This document shows, piece after piece, positions 1 to 10,495 of a DNA stretch of 64,000 nucleotides (the first letter of the stretch is position 1; the number at the start of each line of letters is the position of its first letter). The notes under the pieces are model-generated. The model was not told where the DNA came from. It searched no databases and was given only the letters and a program-made list of their open reading frames with translations. Source of the DNA: Ixodes scapularis (Eukaryota > Arthropoda > Arachnida > Ixodida > Ixodidae); the NCBI RefSeq assembly GCF_016920785.2, contig NW_024609839.1:11372196-11436195 (forward strand), in the 5' to 3' direction. The translations under genes and the position numbers were made by a program.

Positions 1-3000
1 ACTGCTGCTATGGTAAATACAGTTACACATAGTTTGGAAGGACAGCGTTCCCTCTTTCATGGGAGTTCCACAACTAAGTTGATCTAATAACGTTGGCTCG
101 CCACCTCAGTACATGGCGTTCACTGGCGTCACGGTGAGATGACGTTGCGTTGAGACGACGTCAAATGCAAGCCATGTGTAGCTCTAATGCATGCCTCGTC
201 AGCTGATGAACGAAAGTGTTCCATTGTTCGCATAAAACTGTATTCGGTACAGAATTATTTTTGTAACTTAGATGTCGTCTCGAGGACAGATCCGAGTTGG
301 CGTGTTCCAATCCCAACCGAGCTTTCCGCAATCTGACGGAGGCTTATTGCGGAGTAGGCGCAGTGTAACAAAGATTTCGGTTGTATGTACAAAGATTCAC
401 ATGCGGTCGAAAGTAATCCTCAGTCCTTCGCTAGGACGTGACAGGCGCCCTTCGTTCGTTTGTCACGTAAAATTTATAATATTGATTGTGAAACCTACGC
501 CAAAGCTTGTTCCGATAGACGGGTACGCAGTTCCTAAAATCGGTTCTATTCGTGGCATTTGTGTCTGAAAACTGACTTTGAGGAATGGGGGAAAGCACTT
601 CTTGCGCGCGCATTTATCCGAGAAAATGGCGCTTTTGAGGTCACGATACTCTGATCTCGTTGTCCGCAAGATCAGAAACGTTCCAAGCGGATCTATATGA
701 CAGATTGGTACTGTATGGTCCTTTGTATATGTTGCGTCACTTGTCTTCTAATTAACATCGTCATTACCTATACTGGAAGTTAATGTCGTCTCAACTGCAC
801 GGACGGTTGTGCAGCAGGGGCATCAGAACTACCCGTTTGTAGCCTTGGATGCATTTCATGTCAAGGTGAGGTGGATAGTCTAGAGCGACGTGTTGTGCGC
901 TGAACGCCACTTGCGGCGAAAACTCCGCGTCGAAACGCTTGAACTGAATCACTGCGATCGATGCCCTTCTGGCTTCTACCAGATGTGACGTGAAATTGCG
1001 CTTGGTAGAGTTACTATAGGGGTAGACTAATTCGGTCATCCCGGTCGCATTTCGTTGAGCCTCAGATCACGACGCGGAATCGCGAAAATTCAAAATGGCG
1101 ACGACGACATCGCCAACACCTACTCTTCACGACATGTCGCTTCCTCCATTGTTGTGGTATAGAAATATAAACCCGAGCCGTGTGCAACCTAGACAGAATA
1201 AATAGATAAAAAATGTAACGCGTGTTCCGGTAAAACGGTCTTACGGCGCTCAGACACCTTTCATAGGCCAACTTTATTAAAGTAGCCCACCACCGGTGTG
1301 TGCCCCACCACTTCCGCTATAATCTCCACACGAGACATTTTTTATATCATTTCTTTTAATCGTTTAGCGTCGTGCACATTAGGTACCCTGCTACTTTAGG
1401 GGTGGTAAAAAAAAAAGAAAAAAAAAATGCCAACTTGACGGTGAAGCCAAACTTGCTGGCGACATCAACCGGGCGAAAAATGGCCTTTTTTGCGCTTTGT
1501 TTATTCTTGTTTATTTTATTTCTTTCTTCTCGCGTATCTTCCCCAGTCTCCAAAGCACTTGAGCACCGGCGGCTCCATTACAAATAAGGATGAAAAAGAA
1601 AGAAAAAAAATAATGCCTCGGCAAGCGAAAGCTAATGGTTTCTTTATTCTTTATTTTATTTGAAGCACGTATATAAGTCAGTACCTTCTTTTCCACGTGA
1701 GGTATCTTGTATTCGAAAGCAATTTTTCGGAAGCCCGTCCACCCTAAGCTTATTTTCTTCTTTTTTTTCTCGCACGTGTTTTGGTTTTCTTTTTTTTTTT
1801 TTATTTCTTCGGTATTTCCCCCTTTTTTTTTCCGGAATGTCATTACACGAACTCGAGCCGCTTCTCGCAGCGGCGACGGCGACGCAAAACTTGGCGGTTA
1901 TCTGGCTTTGTCTGTGGCTAGCCCACCGCCGGAGCCATTAAAGATCCAGGAAGCTCGCAATACCCCCTCCCCTCCAAAGAAAGTGCTTCTCCATTCTCTC
2001 GGGCATCCCCTTGAAGAGACAGCCACCCCCAACGTTTACAACGCGGCATCCTCCCCCCTCTGGCTTTTATCTTGTGTCTGTCCTACTATCCTGCGCATGC
2101 TCTTCTACTCCTTTATTTTCCCGCTGTAGCGGAGCATATTTTCGGACATTAAACATTCAAAAGTACCGTACGGGGGCAGGGACCAACACGTTTAAAGGGA
2201 AAGGGACACGCTGTAAAATACGTGCCCCAGCGCCGTCCGTCTCCCAGGCTGTTCTTTTCTGCCGTTTCGAGTTTTTCCTTCTAAAGGTCGTCCGGGAACA
2301 GAGGCGGAAAAGAGGAGCGCGAGCTTTCACCAGAAGGGTCCTCCCTTTCACGTTAGGACGGACCCCGTCGGTTGCCGTTGGTCCCAATCCAGCGTCGTAT
2401 GAGTGTCACGTGACCCTCGGAAGGGACCCAGCGACGCGCCGGGTGCGTGTTCACGTGGCTCTTCCAAAGCGCTGCATTGGCTGAGCGATGGCTCGTCAAG
2501 TCATTCGCGATCCATCATAAAATGAAACGGAGTGTACCAGAAAAGCTTCCATCACGAGCGGAATGTCCCTCCCTTTCTGCTGCCTGCGTTCCTCTCTCGC
2601 GCGCGGGGAAGGGGGAGAGGGGGGGTTAAGAGGTTTTTGTCGAATTTTAAGGAGCGTAGCGGGTTGCGGAATTTGGCTAAGGTCTCGGAGGAAAGATAGA
2701 GCGTTGGGGCTTCATGAATCTTTGAAGAAGACACTTGAAGTGGTGCTTGGGCAGAGGGGAGATGGCTTTTGCGATCGATCGTCAACGCTGTCCTGGCGTG
2801 GTGTATGCCGGCCGCCTCGCGCGCTCCGGAACAGCATTGGAAACGTTTAGCGCGTAGCCACTGACGCAAAGAGAACGCCGGGTTTGCCCCGCATCCAACA
2901 TGCCTTCCACGTGACGAAGAACAGCACCGTAGCAACCGCTATTTCTCCGCACCAAGCTCATGTGCCGGTACCTTATGAAGAAATTGTTTGACACAATCCA

Positions 3001-3190
3001 ATTTGTTCCTCTCGGCAAAGCTTGCCGCGAAGAACAAATTCGATGGTGCCAAATGTGCGATGCACAGGGTACGGAAAAACGAGCACGACATGGAGCGATG
3101 GTGGCTGATGTCTCCGAGCTTCGAGCGTGCACACGCAGTCAAAAAGACGACGGCAGGCGACGAGTGCGTGCCGTAGTCTAGGCGTTCGAA
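1..3190. other. Upstream non-coding region
   Basis: I see no exon with protein homology. It holds T/A-rich low complexity (about 1400-1830) and a copy of a dispersed GATTGGCT-type repeat (2385-2530). The first 100 bases resemble the GTTCC-rich arm of the hAT-like element found near 5.2 kb. An inverted repeat with 9-nt AATTTGTTC arms sits at 3000-3041. Upstream teneurin exons could hide here unrecognised. Confidence 0.5.
2385..2530 (+). repeat. Dispersed repeat family G, copy 1
   Basis: It shares ordered phrases with the copies near 36.2 and 40.5 kb: CCAATCC(A/C)GC, GTCA(C/T)GTGAC, then a TTGG...GATGGCTC(G/A)T block. Here the last block reads CATTGGCTGAGCGATGGCTCG. Confidence 0.5.
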
Positions 3191-3202
3191 AGACGCGCCT
3201 TG

Positions 3203-3640
3203 CACTTTTAGAGCGCAGCTCTTAGGCGCCCGTTTCCGGCTTCAGCGGCGTCGGCGTAACCACGTGACCCCCCAGGTCACGTGACTGGGGGGTCACGTGA
3301 TCTCGGGGGGAGGGGGGTCACGTGGCCTGGGGGGGCACGTGACCTTGGGATGGTCACGTGGCCTGGGGGTCACGTGACCTTGGGGGTCACATGACCCCCA
3401 GGCCACGGGACGCCCCCTCCCCCGAGGTCACGTGACCACCTGAAGTCACGTGACCTTCCTGAGGGCACGTGACCTCCTGAGGTCACGTGATTCCCCTGAG
3501 GTCACGTGATTCCCCTGGGGTCACATGACCCCCTGAGGTCACGTGACCCCCTCCCCTGAGGTCACGTGACCTTAAGGAGTACCTATCCCTCAGTACACTT
3601 CCATCCTCCTCCTCAAGAGCTGCGCTTCAACCGGCGTTAC
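3203..3640. repeat. TIR-bounded CACGTG minisatellite A
   Basis: The ends are GCGCAGCTCTTAG (left) and CAAGAGCTGCGC (right), an 11-bp terminal inverted repeat. Between them about 320 nt are diverged repeats of GGTCACGTGACC joined by G/C runs; I count 14 CACGTG cores plus two CACATG variants. Both outer and inner flanks match element B in inverse orientation. Confidence 0.75.
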
Positions 3641-3769
3641 AGGAAATTGTAAGCGGCTTTCATTTTTTTGTCTTGTCAGTCACCATAATACAAGGCGTCC
3701 CCCACCTCCCAAGAAATAGATTAACAGGGAGTTCTTCTCCGCAAAAAGAAACCACGCATCGCCGGACGC

Positions 3770-4072
3770 TCATTCTCCAGCCAAATATAGCGCTAGCCGT
3801 CCGAACCAGATGCCAAAGTTTTAGAACTAAATTTTATTATCGAAAATAATAAGGGATTTTTATAAATTTTAAGGGGCAATGGCTGCCGACCAAGCTCTCG
3901 AATGTATGAAGTTGAATGGCGCCAGTCACAAAAGACGGGCGCAAAGGAACCCTGTTTTCCGATAAGAATTTTCAGAAAATCGCCTAGAACTTTTGATTAA
4001 GGTAACGGTTAGAGCTGAAAATTTATCATCTGGTTCGGATCGCTAGCGCTACATTTTGGCGGAGAATGAGTT
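3770..4072. repeat. Foldback (MITE-like) element
   Basis: CTCATTCTCCAGCCAAATATA followed by AGCGCTAGCCGTCCGAACCAG on the left matches the reverse complement of the right end (AGCGCTAGCGATCCGAACCAG on that strand). The arms are about 55 nt at roughly 80% identity by eye. No target duplication was identified. Confidence 0.6.
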
Positions 4073-4561
4073 TTCAAATATGCCTACTAGGTAATTTTTA
4101 CAGTAACATTTTTTTTGTGCGTGAGAGACGGGAGTTATTTTTTACAAAACCAGCGTTGGTCGCACCTTAAAGGCGGGTGGACCTTACGCTCTATAAACAC
4201 GAGCGTCAAATTTGGTTCTTCTTGGCTTATAAAAGTTCACTTTGGAAATCTTCAACGTCATCAGAATGTGCGCACTCGGATTGATTCTTCATTCGCAAAT
4301 ATACCAACAAACGAATTTCACTTTAGTAAAAAAAAATCATGAGCCATTCCACTTTGTGAAGGTGGATGACCAACGAAGCTGTTTATCAAACGACACAGAC
4401 GTGACGCAGAATTTTGAACAAAAGTACCGACACGTTTGTCTTATTCGGTGGTCATCGCGACGAAAGGTACGCGCACAGATTTATTTGTTGTCTTGATCGG
4501 TGGTCATCATTTAGCGTGGACGACTATCGCCGCCTCGAGGAGCCGGAGGAAACTAGACACG

Positions 4562-4620
4562 CGCGACGGGACCGCCACCCCGCGGAATGTGGACACGCGC
4601 GACGGGACCGCCACCCCGGG
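4562..4620 (+). repeat. Short tandem duplication
   Basis: GCGCGACGGGACCGCCACCC occurs twice, separated by about 12 nt, in GC-rich intergenic sequence. Confidence 0.7.
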
Positions 4621-5175
4621 ACAGCGGAAGGAAAGGAAACTAGGCACGCAAGCGCTTGGAACAACGACAAAGAGAGGGCGGTGCGAGCGTGACCATGGCT
4701 AGGGTGCCTACATGTCTGTCTGTCTCAGGGTGAAGACATCCATTGTTGCCCTGAATGTGCCAGCGTGTGACGCTCTCGCGCACTTGGTGCGTGACTTGGG
4801 CGGTAAAATGGCGTCTACGCATTGGCCAAAGCTACGGGCTCGAGCTGAGCGACACCGGATTGCGCGCACTTCAACATGCATAAAACAACAATTGGGCGGA
4901 AAAATGGCTGAGATGTCACCACTCAAGCAAAAGCGCGCGTGTGTATGAAGGCACTCTAGACCATGGCCGACGCGGGTCGCGCAGCGGCAAATCTTTGAGA
5001 AACCTTTATTATCTACCTGGGAGTCTACTGATCTTAAAAATGCTGCCTATTGATAACTAACCTACTCAATAGACCTATTATTAAATTACCCAAGCATCAA
5101 GGAGAATGCCGGCAATGGTGTTCCACACGCCGCACGTGCCGGCGTCTGTAGCAGTAGCTGTTCTAAAGCAAAAGC

Positions 5176-7258
5176 CAGTGTTGCACGGAATGGCGTTCCA
5201 AGGAACTGCGTTCCTGGAACGCGTTCCTTTTAGGAGGAACGAAGGAACGCCGTCGTTACATTTGGCAATGGTGGAACTAGAACGGGAACTAGTTACATTT
5301 TATTGGAACGGAAAAAGGAACAGCGTTCCCTTTTTCGCCCAGTGGTCATTTTTGATTTATTTCTAAAAAAGAAATTCTAAAATGGATAAAAAATGAAAGC
5401 CGTTAACAATTCCCTGTAACGCCGGTTAGGGCGCAGCTCTTGAGGAGGAGGATGGAAGCGTACTGAGGGATAGGCGACTCCTTGAGGTTCGTGACCTCAG
5501 GGGGGAAGGGGCCGTGTTACGTCAGGAGCGTCACGTGAACCCCCGAGGTTACGTGACTTCGGGGGGTCACGTGACTTCGGGGGGTCACGTGACTTCGGGG
5601 GGTCACGTGACTTCGGGGGATCACCTGACTTCGGGGGGGTCACCTGACTTCGGGGGGTCACCTGACTTCGGGGGGGTCACCTGACTACGGGGGGTCACCT
5701 GACTACGGGGGGGTCACCTGACTTCGGGGGGGTCACCTGACTTCGGGGGGGTCACCTGACTTCGGGGGGGTCACCTGACTACGGGGGGGTCACCTGACTA
5801 CGGGGGGGTCACCTGACTCACTCCGGGGGGTCACCTGACTCACTCCGGGGGGTCACCTGACTCACTCCGGGGGGTCACCTGACTCACTCCGGGGGGTCAC
5901 CTGACTCACTCCGGGGGGTCACCTGACTCACTCCGGGGGGTCACCTGACTCACTCTGGGGGGTCACCTGACTCACTCGGGGGGGGGTCACCTGACTCACT
6001 CGGGGGGGGGGGGGTCACGTGACTCACTCGGGGGGGTCACGTGACTCACTCGGGGGGGTCACGTGACTCACTCGGGGGGGGGGGGTCACCTGACTCACTC
6101 GGGGGGGGGGTCACCTGACTCACTCGGGGGGGGGGGGGTCACGTGACTCGGGGGGGTCACGTGACTTCGGGGGGGTCACGTGACCTCGCGGTTTGCCGCC
6201 GACACCAGTGCCGTTCAAGCCGGAAACGGGCTTCTAAGAGCTGCGCTTTAAAAACTAAGTGCAGTGTCTCGTTAATTTTTTCTTTCTTATCTTTGGGTTT
6301 ATTTTGCGGGGTTCTCGCGTGATTACAGTTGGGTGCAGGAGATCTAACGGACATTGATACATTTTTTCAATGCCCAAAACTGCGGTAAAAAAATATTTTT
6401 TAGGCAATGGAAAAGACACAGAAAGAGGGACGTCTCACTCAGTTACATTTTTTGCTTCCATGAATCCTCATACACCCAGAAACCTAAGGCCGACTACAGC
6501 CATTGCTCAACTTTCACAAAGAGACCTACAGTTAGACCAGAAGAACAGGTTACCCGACATCGAACGCAACCTTGTATCCCGAACATTGGACAAGTAAAAG
6601 ATACACCCAAATTAACCTTCATCCTTTCTCGCCTTGCCCCCCCCCCCCCCCCCTCCCCCTGAAGCTGAACAACGAATACACCCTTCACAAAGGACTGGCA
6701 GTTTTCAAAACTGGCCTTCAAAAATCCCTACCCTTGCTCGTCTTGCGGGCAGAATTTTCGAGCAGCAAGTGTTATTTATCGAGAAGCAAGTGTTGTTAAG
6801 TTCACACAAGGGACTTTGTTAGATTGAAACGTGTGAGGTTGTTGTAACAAGCTCGTGCAATGTGGGGTAACAGTACATTTTGCTCGTCTGACTATCTCAC
6901 GACAAAGATTAATATGGCCGCAAGGTGAGATTTTTAAAGGTGAATATGTCAACAAATGAAACCTTGTTCCATTCTTTTTTTTTCCTTGTGTCATTCAGCA
7001 TTCAAATTCTTATGTTGCCATTTGATGGAATAGATAAAAGCAACAAAAAAAACCTTTTTCTATGTAATTGAGTATAGTGGTCTCCAAAATACAAATATAA
7101 CGTAAATTTAACGATACGTTTCATTTTTTTTTTTTTTTACTGTTACGGGAATGAGTTCCTTTTTCACAAATGGAACTTTAACGGGAACGCGTTCCAAAAG
7201 TCAGAAGGATTGAGGAACGAGCTTGCGTTCCTTTTTTTGAAGAATGTGTACAACACTG
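5176..7258. mobile_element. hAT-like non-autonomous element with GGAACG/CGTTCC arms
   Basis: The ends are CAGTGTTG and CAACACTG. The flanks are GCAAAAGC and ACAAAAGC, an 8-bp target duplication with one mismatch, typical of hAT. Just inside both ends lie clusters of GGAAC/GTTCC, including GGAACGCGTTCC, about 160 nt on the left and 100 nt on the right. There is no transposase ORF. Minisatellite B is nested in it. Confidence 0.75.
5410..6250. repeat. TIR-bounded CACGTG minisatellite B, inverted copy of A
   Basis: The left side (ACGCCGGTTAGGGCGCAGCTC, GGAGGAGGATGGAAG) and right side (GCCGGAAACGGGCTTCTAAG, AGCTGCGC) are reverse complements of the flanks of minisatellite A. The core is a much longer array of GGGGGGTCAC(G/C)TGACT units, first about 17-18 nt and later 21-24 nt with a CACTC insert. 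Many units carry CACCTG rather than CACGTG. Confidence 0.8.
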
Positions 7259-8207
7259 ACAAAAGCCTAAAACAAGTGGCATCTTGCACGCGCGTTCGTC
7301 AATGCTTTATTTTGGTTATTTACTTTTCATCTTTTATGTAGGGAAGGCGTGCGCGTGCGGCGATGCGATCGTAGGGTTTTTGTTGACTCACATAAAAAAT
7401 CCATGGAACCCTAGCCATAAACAGCTTCATTGTAAAGGTCATGGTTATAATTCACTGTGTGTATGCTCATCTTTTCCTCGGGTGATCTCAGTTTACGCTT
7501 GCGACGGGATTTCTTGAGATGAGATCTAGTTTTCTTCCAGAGGATATGACGTTCACTGCTTAAAAAAGCTATATAAGGTTAAAAACTTTATTCAACAATG
7601 GTCGTTAGAGGGGCATAGGATGGGCTTGAAATGTTAATTTGTCCAGAAACGTTTCAATCAAATTATTGGTGTCATAGAAACCGTGGAGCAAAGGACACAA
7701 GAAATGAACAAACACGAAACTCCAGAATTATTAGTCCTCTGCGTGTAGAGCGTTTGCTTTATAATCAACGGGTAGCGTTCTAAGCGTAGGCTATTTATTA
7801 TACATGTTGTTTTTTGTTCGGGTTCTCCGAAAGGCTCACTCGTACAACAAGTTTACTAGCCACGAGTATATTTATATTAGGGTATATGTTTGGCTTCAGT
7901 GACGGGAAGAAACGTCAAAATCCAGAGGAGGCCGGTGGTGGTCAACAGCTTGTAACCTGGCATTGCTTTCTTGATTCTGAATATCATGACTCGATGAACC
8001 ACTTTACTAAAAACATTTCCTGAGGCGTTGAACTTCCTAACTCGATGGATCCCTTGCTTAGAAATATCTCTTGATGCGTTGGACCTCTGGTACCAACGTG
8101 GACTTGCTGCATAGGCTCATTTGTGTCATTTAACTTTCGGTCATGATACGGCTTGAAAAACGCCTAACGCATGCCCTTCCAACGTCTTCTTTTTTTTTTA
8201 CATGCAG
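7259..8207. other. Non-coding stretch before candidate exon
   Basis: Ordinary AT-rich sequence; no repeat ends or protein homology seen apart from the pyrimidine tract of the candidate acceptor. Confidence 0.4.
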
Positions 8208-8298
8208 ATCTGACGAAAGGCCCAGGATCTCCGCAAGGCAAGACGGAGTTCAGGCCGTCAAACATCATTCAGGACGAAACTAAGACCAACCCAGACAG
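8208..8298 (+). CDS. Candidate teneurin intracellular exon
   Basis: A 91-nt open block lies between a strong acceptor (long T tract, then ACATGCAG) and a good donor (GACAG/GTACTT). In phase 1 it reads about 30 residues, including KGPGSPQGKTEFRPSNI, and ends in phase 2. That is exactly the phase needed by the acceptor I chose for the transmembrane exon; the joined codon would be Arg. It is hydrophilic and low in complexity, as expected of a teneurin cytoplasmic tail, but I recognise no family motif. It could be a chance exon-like block. Confidence 0.4.
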
Positions 8299-10286
8299 GT
8301 ACTTGTGTCTTCTGGCCAGTCTATACACCAACTCAACTCTGTTGCGTCGTGCTACGGTGGTGGTGTTGTGGAAGAAACCGGGCTAAAATCTGCCTTCTCG
8401 TCAAAACACCGCGCTGTACCAAAAGAGCCGGGAAAGAAGTGACGATAAGTTTCTATGTGTTTTCTGCCTGCTCGGTTCATCCGAGAATATGAATAGGTGC
8501 TGTGAAAAAGGCAAACCAGACACCGTCGAACCACGGTTCCTTCTGTGGGAAGCACTTTGGGTTGTTCACGGATGTTTGTGGTCGTCAGATTTATTTGCTT
8601 TGTTCCAAAATGAATGCAGGGAAACCGTCAAGAATTGTCCGGACCATTTGCGAACCACGTTCATTGCGTCTTCACGTTCAAAGGGTCTTATGATTGTTCA
8701 AACTGTCGTCTTCTCTTTCAAACTCTGCTGCTTGTGCAAACTGTTGTATGCTGGTTCAAACGAAAACGTTGTCCCGGTTATTGCGATAAGAAGCGCAGAC
8801 CTGAAAAGTTGAGTTTGAAGGTTACGTCGAGCATCACAGCTACCGTCTACGCTTTTGTAGCCCGACCAACGTCGCCAGTGAAAATAGCGACCAGGACCTT
8901 GTCGTGTGAATCGGGCACTATTGTCCATTCTGCCGCGTCCACGCGGAATGAATTGCCGCACGCTACAATATTTACACAAAGTTTTGCAATGTAACGAGCC
9001 TTGTTAATTTCGCTCGGGCCACTGAACTAGTAAGACATTGCTGGGAAGACGTAGTATCAGCAATTTCAACGCGCAAAGGAGCAGGGTGCCTCACACCGAG
9101 GCCGACAACGTCACGTTCCAATGGTTTGTTGATACGGAACGGCGCGCTTCTGGGCTCTGGCCCACACCCAATCGCGCATGCGCGGCGCCGGTGGCGTGGC
9201 GCTAGGGGCACTCTGGTTTTCTTTGGAAAGATGAGTGGGTGTATAGAGGGGCTCACCAATAACCACAAGCCAAAGTGGACATTAAGAGTTTAGTCTGTTT
9301 AGTGTTCGATGGTGCAGGAGTTCCGGCGTCCTCCAAGGGAGCTTTTTTATATCAACTATATGAATAAATTGTAGTTAAACCAGATTTGGTTTATTACCAA
9401 CAGCTGGCCCGTGCAGTCGGACATTTTCTGGTACATCCTTAATAAAATAAAGCCAGCTAGCAATTAAGATTAACACTGCTCCCGAACTGCATCCCCATAC
9501 TTGTGGTGAAATAAACCATGACTGTGAGAGTCACGACGCCACCACTGCTTAACCTTCAGGGGTGCACCATATGCCGTAATGGAATCTGAATTGGCCTAGC
9601 CCCCAAGAACGATTGCCTAGAAGTACTGAAAAAGCGAAGCCTTCTCCCGAAGGCATTGTGTGACCACCCTGTAAAGGTTAATTTCCTTCAATAGCAGACG
9701 GAATAGGATCATTGTGCACCCCGGGCGAGTCAGTTGGGCTTTCTCTTGGGCCAGGTTGGTCTCCAGAAGGGAAAAAAGGTTCTCTTTTGAACCTTCAAAA
9801 GAAAAAAAATTTCAAGACCTTAAAAAAAGTTCTTCCTTTTAAATCCTTTTTTTATGGAAAAAAACACTCTTGGAATCTTTTTTAAGAAAAATAACTTCCT
9901 TCCTCACACTTTTTTTCAAAAGTAAAAAAACCCTCTCTCAAATTCGTTACACGCGAAAAATAACTTCCCTTGTGAACAGGATGAAACCAGTTTCTTGATG
10001 GCATTCTGAAAGAAATGGATTTTGTATCTAACAGATGGAACTTTATTTCTGGACAAAAGTGGAAAGCTGAGCTAGTTGGTAGTTGTGCACGACGATCAAA
10101 AACAGCGCGAAAGACAAGAACAAGAGGACAAAATTTCCATGTATGTTCCTTTTTTTGTCCTTGTATTTTTTGCTGTCTTTGGTCATCATTTACTTCTGGA
10201 GCCTTTTCCAGCTTCCAAAGGTAAGCTGGAAAAGATTCACTCTTGTGGTGGAGTCTGCAATGTGCATGTCTCTGGGTACCACGCAG
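8299..10286. other. Intron or intergenic stretch before the transmembrane exon
   Basis: No exon recognised. At 9768-9975 there is a run of A- and T-rich segments with repeated GAACCTT/AAGGTTC and GAAAAATAACTTCC phrases, which looks like a decayed repeat. Confidence 0.4.
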
Positions 10287-10495
10287 GCTAGGGGCCGGAG
10301 GTGGCATTGCTGCCGGTTCACTAGGATGCGCTCAGCCGAGGAACTCCGTCCGACGGCCATTGACATCCAGTCACTTCCCGCACTCCCGATGTAATTTGCG
10401 CAAGACGCTGTCTTCGCGGTGCTCTTGGAAGTGTACCGCCATTGCATTCCTCCTCCTCTCCGTGGTGCTGCTCATAGCCCTTGCCTATTTCATCG
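10287..10495 (+). CDS. Ten-m: Teneurin exon 1 of chain: juxtamembrane and transmembrane segment
   Basis: The exon encodes the end of the cytoplasmic domain and the single membrane helix. RCSWKCTAI followed by a run of about 20 hydrophobic residues (FLLLSVVLLIALAYFI) matches the conserved teneurin RCSWKCTA-plus-helix signature. It ends in phase 1 at ATCG/GTAAGT. The 3' side is certain. The 5' side is chosen from three AG candidates: the one at 10285-10286 keeps phase with the upstream candidate exon, and the AG at 10210-10211 puts a TAA in frame. Confidence 0.85.

Noticed and set aside
1372..1941. Overlapping short open frames on both strands
   Set aside because: They come from A- and T-rich low complexity; no motifs or splice context.
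5500..6190. Regular repeats that might suggest a CRISPR array
   Set aside because: Eukaryotic context, no unique spacers, unit length drifting with G runs; it is a minisatellite.
10212..10286. Extended transmembrane exon starting after the AG at 10210-10211
   Set aside because: The required phase places a TAA at 10222.
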